Origin: an uncultured Gemmatimonadota bacterium
GTDB lineage: Bacteria > Gemmatimonadota > Gemmatimonadetes > Gemmatimonadales > GWC2-71-9
Assembly (NCBI GenBank): GCA_946480845.1
Contig: CAMLLJ010000154.1
Span: 1 to 6,881 of the forward strand
Direction of reading: 5' to 3'
DNA: 6,881 bases
In this document: positions 1-5,193 of the stretch, in pieces
Position numbering within the stretch: the first letter of the stretch is position 1
Layout: every line of letters begins with the position of its first letter
Made by a program: the position numbers and the translations under genes
The notes under the pieces: generated by a model
Told to the model about the DNA's origin: nothing
The model's database searches: none
What the model saw: only the letters and a program-made list of their open reading frames with translations

Positions 1-682
1 TCCGCCCTTCCAGGAACGCCACCGCCGTCTCCACCCGCTGCCGGTACTCCCACTCTGCGATGAACCCCGCGCACGGCCCGCCGCAGTAGCCGAACTCGTG
101 GCGCGGGCACCCCGCGCGCCGCTCCGCGCCGAAGAGGTCCGCCTGGCCGGAGAAGACGATCGGCATGTTCGCCGCGCAGTCGCGGATGCCGAGCAGGTCG
201 TTCAGGGTGCGCACGGCCTCGTGGGTGCGGGCCATCGAGCGGTAGGGGCCGTAGATGCGCTCGTCGCCCGACTGGATCGCGCTGCCGGCGCTCACGCGCG
301 GGGCGGGCCCGGCCGATACCTTGATGAGCACGGAGCGCCGCGTGCGGTTGAACTTGTAGTTGAAGTGCGGCCGGTAGCGGCGGATCTGACGCAGCTCGGT
401 GAGCAGGGCCGTGAACTCGCTCGAGACGTAGGTCCAGCGGATGTCGTGCGCGGCGTAGAGGATCCGGGCCGCCTTGTCGGCCGGGTATTCCGCGCGGAAA
501 TAGCAGAGCAGGCGGGTCCGCAGGTTCTTGGCCTTGCCGACGTAGAGGATGCGGCCGGTGTTGTCCACCATCTCGTAGACCGCGGGCCGGTTCTCCGCCA
601 GGGCGCGCACCTTGGCGCGGAGCTGCGCCAGGTCGGTGGCGGGAAGGGCGAGGAGCCGGGTGCGGCGCTTCAGCGCTGGCAT
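1..682 (-). CDS. UvrC/Cho-like GIY-YIG endonuclease, partial (C-terminus beyond left edge)
   Basis: Leftward reading frame with no stop from the ATG at 682 to the window edge; 227 residues are visible. Seen: a GIY-YIG nuclease domain at about residues 34-110, with VYEM (35-38), LYVGKAKNLRTRL (46-58, holding the second tyrosine and the arginine region) and the expected catalytic glutamate E96 in TELRQIRRYRPHFN. An IYGPYRS block (143-149) follows, then a cysteine cluster (C192, C200, C204) and an EYRQRV...FLEGR segment, in the order seen after the nuclease domain in UvrC. Known: such nucleases cut DNA on the 3' side of lesions in nucleotide excision repair. Odd: the UvrC 'DDKSYP' stretch is absent (FNRTRRSVLIKV instead), and there is a 34-residue N-terminal extension, so it resembles Cho or the UvrC half of DEDDh-exonuclease fusions more than housekeeping UvrC. 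It overlaps mutM by 13 bp. Whether UvrB-binding, RNase-H-like or HhH domains follow cannot be seen. Confidence 0.86.
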   Translation of the reverse strand, partial: MPALKRRTRLLALPATDLAQLRAKVRALAENRPAVYEMVDNTGRILYVGKAKNLRTRLLCYFRAEYPADKAARILYAAHDIRWTYVSSEFTALLTELRQIRRYRPHFNYKFNRTRRSVLIKVSAGPAPRVSAGSAIQSGDERIYGPYRSMARTHEAVRTLNDLLGIRDCAANMPIVFSGQADLFGAERRAGCPRHEFGYCGGPCAGFIAEWEYRQRVETAVAFLEGR

Positions 683-1494
683 CGGTGGCAGAACACGGTG
701 GCGCGCGCGTCGATCAGATGTGTGCCGGTGAGCCGCGTGCCGCACCGGCGGCACGGTTCGCCTTCGCGGCCGTAGACGAGCAGCTCGAGCTGGAAGTTGC
801 CGGTCTCGCCGGTACCGGTGCGGTAGTCGCGGAACGTGGTGCCCTGCGAGGCGATCGCAGCGACGAGGATGCGCTGCATCTCCTCGTGCAGCCGCCGGTA
901 TTCCTCGGGGCCGATCGTGTCGGCGGCGCGCGAGGGGTCGATGCCGGCGGCGAACAGCGCTTCGTTGGCGTAGATGTTCCCCACGCCCACCACCACCCGC
1001 TGGTCCATGAGTACCTTCTTCACCGCCGAGCGGGAGCGGCGCATCCGTTCGGCGAAGCGCTTGGCGGTGAACGCCGGATCGAGCGGCTCCGGGCCCAGCG
1101 CCGCGTCGTAGGCAGCCCATCCCTTCGCGTCGAGCAGCAGCAGGGTGCCCAGGCGGCGCACGTCGCGATAGACCAGGGTGCGGCCGTCGTCGAGTGCGGC
1201 CCTGAGCACGGCATAGCGCTCCTCGTCGGGGGTGAGCGGACGGTCGTGCACCAGCAGGGAACCGGTCATGCCGGGCTGGATCACCAGCCGGTGCCGGTCG
1301 AGCTCGAGCACCGCATGCTTGGCGCGGCGCGACATGCCAAGGATCGAGGCGCCGGCCAGCGCGGCGAGGAGGCGCCGGCGGGACACACCGCGGAGGACGT
1401 CGTCATGGGAGAGCCTGGCCTTCACGATCGAGCGGCCCGCGAGCTCGGGTCGGAGGTCGCGGATGATCGTTTCGACTTCGGGGAGTTCGGGCAT
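670..1494 (-). CDS. mutM: Formamidopyrimidine-DNA glycosylase (Fpg/MutM)
   Basis: Bifunctional DNA glycosylase/AP lyase that removes 8-oxoguanine and formamidopyrimidines in base excision repair. The 274-residue length is normal. Seen: N-terminal MPELPEVET, where P2 is the Schiff-base nucleophile after Met removal and E3 the acid/base; K59 in SRRAKH; M76 in QPGMTGS; R113-R114 in DVRRLG; the helix-two-turn-helix motif GVGNIYANEALF (170-181, with N173); and a C-terminal zinc finger with C248, C251, C269 and C272 and the DNA-contacting R264. All catalytic residues are intact, so it should be active. Odd: the third member of the strand-wedge triad (Phe in E. coli, F110) is L115, and the zinc-finger loop has 17 residues between the cysteine pairs rather than the usual 16. 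The ATG at 1494 gives the obligatory MPELPE terminus and fixes the start. No Shine-Dalgarno is visible. It lies 40 bp after purD and overlaps the following nuclease gene. Confidence 0.97.
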   Translation of the reverse strand: MPELPEVETIIRDLRPELAGRSIVKARLSHDDVLRGVSRRRLLAALAGASILGMSRRAKHAVLELDRHRLVIQPGMTGSLLVHDRPLTPDEERYAVLRAALDDGRTLVYRDVRRLGTLLLLDAKGWAAYDAALGPEPLDPAFTAKRFAERMRRSRSAVKKVLMDQRVVVGVGNIYANEALFAAGIDPSRAADTIGPEEYRRLHEEMQRILVAAIASQGTTFRDYRTGTGETGNFQLELLVYGREGEPCRRCGTRLTGTHLIDARATVFCHRCQR

Positions 1495-1501
1495 GGAGTC
1501 T

Positions 1502-1537
1502 GGACGGTCGGGGCGGTCAGGGCGGTCGAGGCGGTCA
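1502..1537. repeat. Four tandem 9-bp units (consensus GGGCGGTCR) between purD and mutM
   Basis: Four contiguous 9-base units: GGACGGTCG, GGGCGGTCA, GGGCGGTCG and AGGCGGTCA. The first and last differ from the consensus at one position, and the last base alternates G/A. The array fills most of the purD-mutM spacer, and its last three bases (1535-1537) are the complement of the purD stop codon. On the coding strand it reads as repeats of YGACCGCCY. It leaves only 7 bases before the mutM ATG, so it takes the place of a ribosome-binding site. It may be a slippage-derived spacer or a protein-binding array; the sequence does not decide which. Confidence 0.85.
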
Positions 1538-2809
1538 GGAGCGGGACGCCTCGCGCCAGCCGATGTCCGGACGGTACACCTTGCCCTCGAAAGCTATCAG
1601 GTCGGCGCCGGCGCGGCTTCGGGCGCGGGCCTCGGCGAAGGTCGCGCCGACCGCAGTCACGTTCAGGACCCGTCCGCCGCTGGTGCGGAGCACGCCGTCC
1701 TCATCGAGACGAGTGCCCGCATGGAAGATGGTCACCCCGTCCGGCAGGGAGGAGGGGAGGGTGATGGCGGCTCCGCGCTCCGGGGCGTCCGGGTAGCCGC
1801 GGGCCGCGAGCACGGTCGTCACCGCGAAGGCACCGTTCCGCACCCGCAGCGGCACGACACTGCCTCCCGTCGCGATGCTGCCCAGACAGTCGGTGAGCCC
1901 GCCGTCGAGGAGGGGGAGGACGACCTGGGTCTCGGGGTCGCCGAACCGGCAGTTGAACTCGACGACCGAAGGATCCCCTTCCGCCGTCACCATCAGGCCC
2001 GCGTAGAGCACCCCCTGGAACGGAGCTCCGCGCCGCCGCATCTCGCCCAGCGTCGGGAGGAGGATTTCGTTCCGCGTGCGCTCGAGCAGCCCGGGCGTGG
2101 CGACCGACACCGGCGCGTAGGCGCCCATGCCGCCGGTGTTGGGGCCGCGATCGCCCTCGAGCAGGCGCTTGTGGTCCTGGGAGGCCGGCAGCAGCTCGAC
2201 ATCGTGGCCGTCGGTGAGCGCCAGGATCGAGACCTCCTCACCCTCGAGAAACGCCTCGATGACGACGACGCTCCCCGCCTCGCCGAACTGGCGGCCTTCG
2301 AGCATCGAGCGGACCACATCGGCCGCCTCCGCCCGGGTGCCGCACACCACGGCCCCCTTGCCGGCTGCGAGCCCCGATGCCTTCACCACCAGCGGCTCGG
2401 GATGGCGGTCCACGTACGCCAGCGCGTCGCGCAGATCGGTGAACGTCCCGCTCGCCGCCGTCGGGATCCCGGCGGCGCGCATCACGTCCTTCGAGAACGC
2501 CTTGCTGGATTCGAGCTGGGCCGCCGCGGCCGACGGCCCGAAGACGGCGCGCGCCTCGGCGCGCAGGCGGTCGGCGAGCCCCCGCGCCAGCGGCGCTTCG
2601 GGCCCGATGACGGTGAGCGTGATGCCGTACATGTCGGCGGCGTCGGCGAGCCGGTCGAGATCGTCCGCCGCGATGGGAAGGTTCGTCGCGAGGGCAGCGG
2701 TGCCGGGATTGCCCGGGGCGGCGTAGATGTCGGCGTCCGGGTTCTCCCGGCGCAGCGCCCAGCAGAGTGCATGTTCCCGGCCGCCCCCTCCGACGACGAG
2801 CAGCCTCAC
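1535..2809 (-). CDS. purD: Phosphoribosylamine--glycine ligase (GAR synthetase, PurD)
   Basis: Joins glycine to 5-phosphoribosylamine using ATP, the second step of de novo purine synthesis, in the cytoplasm. The 424 residues match the family length for a monofunctional PurD. Domain order is complete: an N-terminal domain with GGGGREHAL (7-15) and IGPEAPL (68-74); PSAAAAQLESSKAFSK (92-107) leading into the ATP-grasp domain; VVKASGLAAGKGAVV (141-155); QDHKRLLEGDRGPNTGGMGAY (211-231); the metal-binding and signature segment E284, N286 and RFGDPETQ (288-295); and a C-terminal domain ending in YRPDIG. The start is the GTG at 2809, which shares the four bases GTGA with the stop of the upstream peptidase gene; it gives the expected MRLLVVGGGG terminus. 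There is only a weak purine-rich AGAAGAA ahead of it, so translation probably depends on coupling. No purH or other purine gene is visible here. Confidence 0.98.
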   Translation of the reverse strand: MRLLVVGGGGREHALCWALRRENPDADIYAAPGNPGTAALATNLPIAADDLDRLADAADMYGITLTVIGPEAPLARGLADRLRAEARAVFGPSAAAAQLESSKAFSKDVMRAAGIPTAASGTFTDLRDALAYVDRHPEPLVVKASGLAAGKGAVVCGTRAEAADVVRSMLEGRQFGEAGSVVVIEAFLEGEEVSILALTDGHDVELLPASQDHKRLLEGDRGPNTGGMGAYAPVSVATPGLLERTRNEILLPTLGEMRRRGAPFQGVLYAGLMVTAEGDPSVVEFNCRFGDPETQVVLPLLDGGLTDCLGSIATGGSVVPLRVRNGAFAVTTVLAARGYPDAPERGAAITLPSSLPDGVTIFHAGTRLDEDGVLRTSGGRVLNVTAVGATFAEARARSRAGADLIAFEGKVYRPDIGWREASRS

Positions 2810-3822
2810 TTCTTCTGGGCGCCTCGGAATGCGTCGGCCGCGGCGCTGGCGGCCCGCTTCGCCGCACCGGCCACTTCACGGGCGATCTCCTTCGCCTCGC
2901 CGGTGTAGTAGGTCCGCGCGGCGCTCAGGTCGTCGCGGATCGGGCGCTCCTTCTGCTCGGCGCCGCGGCGGGTGTACTCGCCGCGCATGATGCGATCGTA
3001 TTCCCCGGCCGCGACCCAGCGCTGGAGCTCGGCGGCGCGCACGGTGTGCATCGGATGGGACAATGCCAGCGTATTGAGGATCTTGTAGATGACGTCGATC
3101 CCCTCGTTGTTGTAGGCGTACTCGTTCGCCTGGGCCATGAAGGCCTCGGTGTTGAGCTGGCCGGCAAAGGCGTCGCCGCGGCCGCCGCCCGCCATCTTCA
3201 TCTCCAGGCGCTGTGCCACGACGATGTCCTGGCAGCCGAGGAGGCCCGCGCGGTCCGCCGACAGCTCGGACTTGCGGGACCACTCGAGGAAGGCGAGCCG
3301 CACCGGGAGCACCGCGAGCGCCGCCAGCGTGGGGAGCGCGCCGAGACTCACCAGCGCGAGGATCGCGGCGATGGTGGTGTAGAGCGCGTGCCCGCTCATC
3401 ACGTGCCCGAGCTCGTGGGCGAGCAGGGCGCGAATCTCGTCGTCGTCCAGGATCTCGAGCGCCGTCGAATTGAGGACGATGAAGGGATCGTCCACGCCGT
3501 AGGCGCCCGCATTGAAGAACGGCGTCTGCGAGACGTAGAGCTCCGGCACCTTCTCCCAGTCGAAGGTGGTGCAGGTCTCCACGTGCATGGTCCAGAGCCG
3601 GGGGAACTGCTCCGGCCCGACCCGGACGGCATTGCCCTGGAAGAGGAGGCGGATGCCCCGCTCCCCGCCTACCAGCGCGATCACCTTGCGAATGACCTCG
3701 TCCACCCCCGGCACCGCCCTGAGCGCCTGGAGTGCCGCGCGGTCGGCCGGGTGTTCCCAGGAGACTGCCCCGATGTCCGGAAAGGTCCGGCGGGGCCGCG
3801 TGGTCGGAATGGATGCGCTCAT
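2806..3822 (-). CDS. M48-family zinc metallopeptidase, membrane-anchored
   Basis: 338-residue protein of the M48 (HtpX/Ste24-like, COG0501) group, probably degrading membrane or misfolded proteins. Seen: the zinc motif HELGH (136-140), a third ligand E186 in SRKSELSADRAG (the ExxxD motif), a long hydrophobic stretch at about 147-180 that could form one or two membrane helices, and SHPMHTVRAAEL (255-266), matching the conserved HP...R region after the core. The first ~130 residues hold a hydrophilic domain with no signal peptide or early membrane helix, unlike HtpX, which begins with two membrane helices. The C-terminal ~40 residues are rich in Ala, Lys and Arg and look like an amphipathic helix. 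The start is the ATG at 3822 (MSASIPTTRP); no clear ribosome-binding site precedes it. It is the first gene of the leftward string, and its TGA overlaps the purD GTG. Family assignment is firm; substrate unknown. Confidence 0.93.
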   Translation of the reverse strand: MSASIPTTRPRRTFPDIGAVSWEHPADRAALQALRAVPGVDEVIRKVIALVGGERGIRLLFQGNAVRVGPEQFPRLWTMHVETCTTFDWEKVPELYVSQTPFFNAGAYGVDDPFIVLNSTALEILDDDEIRALLAHELGHVMSGHALYTTIAAILALVSLGALPTLAALAVLPVRLAFLEWSRKSELSADRAGLLGCQDIVVAQRLEMKMAGGGRGDAFAGQLNTEAFMAQANEYAYNNEGIDVIYKILNTLALSHPMHTVRAAELQRWVAAGEYDRIMRGEYTRRGAEQKERPIRDDLSAARTYYTGEAKEIAREVAGAAKRAASAAADAFRGAQKK

Positions 3823-3849
3823 CTGATGCCCGGTCGGTTAGGGATGGAC

Positions 3850-3881
3850 ACGCTACGCGGCTGGCCCCCAAAATGTTTCAA
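3850..3881 (-). promoter_or_regulatory. Weak promoter candidate for the M48-purD-mutM-nuclease string
   Basis: Reading leftward, TTGAAA (3881-3876) resembles a -35 box and TAGCGT (3855-3850) fits a TANNNT -10 box, but the spacing is 20 bases, longer than the usual 16-18. It lies in the only AT-richer patch of the 92-bp gap before the peptidase gene and would give a leader of about 20 bases. This is pattern matching only. The string could also be fed by read-through from the gene at 3915-5087. Confidence 0.28.
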
Positions 3882-3886
3882 TCTGC

Positions 3887-3914
3887 ACCGGCCTCGCAAG
3901 CTGGTGGGGCCGGC
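3887..3914 (-). terminator. Possible hairpin just after the trans-sulfuration gene
   Basis: Immediately after the TAG stop (3917-3915), the leftward transcript can pair GCCGGCC (3914-3908) with GGCCGGT (3893-3887): six GC pairs plus one G-U around a 14-base loop. No U-run follows directly; the nearest T-rich stretch (ATTTT) is about 12 bases on. At best it is a weak or Rho-assisted terminator, and partial read-through into the peptidase string is plausible. Confidence 0.3.
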
Positions 3915-5087
3915 CTACTTGCTGGCCGCGAACGCCTGGTCCAGGTCAGCGATCAGGTCGTCCCCGTCTTCGATGCCGCAGCTCAGGCGGATGAGCGAGT
4001 CGGTGAGGCCCATCGATTCGCGCATGGCGGGCGGGACCGAGGCGTGCGTCATCGAGGCGGGGTGGCCGATCAGGCTCTCGACGCCGCCCAGCGACTCGGC
4101 CAGCGCGAAGATGCGGGTCTTCTCGACGAAGCGCCGCGCGCGCGCGGCGTCGCCCAGGTCGATCGAGATCATGCCGCCGAACCCGGTCATCTGCTTCTTC
4201 GCCAGCTCGTGCTGGGGATGGGTCGCGTCACCCGGGTAGTAGATCTTCGTCGCCACCTTGCTCTCGCGGAGCCACGCGGCGACGCGGCGGCCGTTGGCAT
4301 CGTGCTGGCGCATGCGGAGCGGCAGGGTCTTCACGCCCCGGAGCGCGAGCCAGCAGTCCATCGGGCCCGGCACGCCGCCGGCCGCGTTCTGCAGGAAGCC
4401 GATCCGCTCGGCGAGGTCGTCGCGGCCCGTCACCAGCATCCCCCCGACCATGTCGCTGTGGCCGTTGAGGTACTTGGTCGCCGAGTGCATCACGATGTCG
4501 GCGCCGTGGGAGAGCGGCTGCTGGAAGAACGGCGTGGCGAAGGTGTTGTCCACCACGAACAGGAAGCCATGGGCCTGGGTCAGGTCGCCGATGGCCGAGA
4601 GGTCGGCCAGCGCCATCATCGGGTTGGTCGGCGTCTCGCAGAAGACCAGCTTCGTCGCCGGCGTCACCGCGCGCTCGACGTTCCGCACGTCGCGCATGTC
4701 CACGAAGGTGAAGGACAGGCCCAGCCCGGCATAGACCCGCTCCATCAGCCGGTGCGATCCGCCGTAGACGTTTTCGCCCGAGATCACGTGGTCGCCCGCG
4801 CGCAGCAGCTTGAGCATGTTGTCGAGCGACGCCAGGCCCGAGGCGAAGGCAAAGCCGTGGGTGGCGCCTTCGAGGCTCGCGACGCAGCGCTCCCACGCCT
4901 CGCGCGTCGGGTTCTGGGTGCGGGCGTACTCATAGCCCTTGTGCTTGCCGAGGCCTTCCTGGACGTAGGTCGAGGTCTGGTAGATCGGGGTCATCACGGC
5001 GCCCGAGAGGGGCTCCCGGACCTGGCCCGCATGGATGGCGCGGGTGGCGAAGGCGTGTTCGTGGTCACTCGGAAGCATGCGGGTCAT
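3915..5087 (-). CDS. PLP-dependent trans-sulfuration enzyme (cystathionine gamma-synthase / gamma-lyase type)
   Basis: 390-residue, fold-type-I PLP enzyme of the Cys/Met metabolism family; it either makes cystathionine from an activated homoserine and cysteine, or cleaves it. Seen: YEYARTQNPTR (52-62, phosphate-binding Tyr54 and Arg56 of the neighbouring subunit), FASGLASL (81-88), NVYGGSHRL (106-114), D180 in VVDNTFATP (binds the pyridine nitrogen), K205 in HSATKYLNGHSD (Schiff-base lysine), ESLGGVESLIGHP (331-343) and R367 in IRLSCGIED (substrate carboxylate). ESLGGVESLI and GIEDGDDLI-ADL closely recall MetB, but MetB, gamma-lyase and homocysteine/O-acetylhomoserine enzymes cannot be separated safely by eye. 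Start: I chose the ATG at 5087 (MTRMLPSDHEHAFATRAIHAG). A GTG at 5141 would add 18 residues unlike the family and would lie upstream of the predicted transcription start; an ATG at 5078 is also possible. No Shine-Dalgarno is visible. Confidence 0.94.
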   Translation of the reverse strand: MTRMLPSDHEHAFATRAIHAGQVREPLSGAVMTPIYQTSTYVQEGLGKHKGYEYARTQNPTREAWERCVASLEGATHGFAFASGLASLDNMLKLLRAGDHVISGENVYGGSHRLMERVYAGLGLSFTFVDMRDVRNVERAVTPATKLVFCETPTNPMMALADLSAIGDLTQAHGFLFVVDNTFATPFFQQPLSHGADIVMHSATKYLNGHSDMVGGMLVTGRDDLAERIGFLQNAAGGVPGPMDCWLALRGVKTLPLRMRQHDANGRRVAAWLRESKVATKIYYPGDATHPQHELAKKQMTGFGGMISIDLGDAARARRFVEKTRIFALAESLGGVESLIGHPASMTHASVPPAMRESMGLTDSLIRLSCGIEDGDDLIADLDQAFAASK

Positions 5088-5122
5088 CGGGACGGCTCGC
5101 GGAAGGTGGGAGAATGAGGCTA

Positions 5123-5151
5123 AGCGTAAGCGGGGCACCACCCTGCGGCAA
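5123..5151 (-). promoter_or_regulatory. Promoter candidate for the trans-sulfuration gene
   Basis: Reading leftward: -35 TTGCCG (5151-5146), 17-base spacer, -10 TACGCT (5128-5123, TANNNT type). The predicted transcription start near 5116 gives a leader of about 29 bases before the ATG at 5087. The leader holds no GGAGG-like sequence. This placement also argues against translation from the GTG at 5141. Spacing is ideal and the hexamers are moderate matches. Confidence 0.5.
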
Positions 5152-5163
5152 GCGCCCGTTGCC
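5147..5163. promoter_or_regulatory. Inverted repeat GGCAA-N7-TTGCC joining the two divergent -35 boxes
   Basis: GGCAA (5147-5151) and TTGCC (5159-5163) are perfect complements across seven bases. Each arm is most of a predicted -35 box, one for each direction, so the two promoters lie back to back. A regulator or RNA polymerase bound here would affect both genes. The arms are short, and part of the symmetry is simply a consequence of two similar -35 boxes facing away from each other. Confidence 0.4.
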
Positions 5164-5171
5164 CCGGGCGC
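5152..5171. promoter_or_regulatory. Perfect inverted repeat GCGCCCG-N6-CGGGCGC around the rightward -35 box
   Basis: GCGCCCG (5152-5158) and CGGGCGC (5165-5171) are exact reverse complements, separated by TTGCCC, the predicted -35 box of the HD-GYP gene. A 20-base dyad centred on a -35 box is a plausible operator. It is not placed to act as a terminator, since neither predicted transcript crosses it. In DNA this GC-rich, a 7-bp dyad can also arise by chance. Confidence 0.42.
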
Positions 5172-5187
5172 CGCCCCTCCCTAGTTT
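5159..5187 (+). promoter_or_regulatory. Promoter candidate for the HD-GYP gene (leaderless)
   Basis: -35 TTGCCC (5159-5164), 17-base spacer (5165-5181), -10 TAGTTT (5182-5187, TANNNT type). The seventh base after the -10 box is 5194, the first base of the GTG start codon, so the predicted mRNA has no or almost no leader. The TAG inside the -10 box is also an in-frame stop, so translation cannot begin further upstream. Confidence 0.5.
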
Positions 5188-5193
5188 CGCTTC

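Noticed and set aside
1502..1537. Tandem array read as a CRISPR or a stable G-quadruplex
   Set aside because: Units are 9 bases with no spacers, so it is not a CRISPR. Only two runs reach three or more Gs, so a standard three-tetrad quadruplex cannot form, though weaker two-tetrad structures are possible.
3887..3914. Strong intrinsic terminator after the trans-sulfuration gene
   Set aside because: A GC hairpin is possible, but the loop is 14 bases and no U-tract follows directly. It is listed only as a weak candidate.
98..5117. Long rightward open frames opposite the leftward genes (for example 685-1764, 1232-2908, 2767-4239, 3732-5117)
   Set aside because: They lie antisense to genes with unmistakable family motifs. 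Their translations are low-complexity strings of Arg, Ala, Gly, His and Val with no recognisable domain, as expected when GC-rich third positions suppress stops on the opposite strand.
5088..5141. N-terminal extension of the trans-sulfuration enzyme from the GTG at 5141
   Set aside because: The added 18 residues do not resemble the family N-terminus, and the region holds the predicted -10 box and transcription start of the gene.
5152..5171. GCGCCCG/CGGGCGC dyad as a transcription terminator
   Set aside because: Both flanking genes point away from it, no U-run follows on either strand, and it encloses a predicted -35 box; an operator is the better reading.
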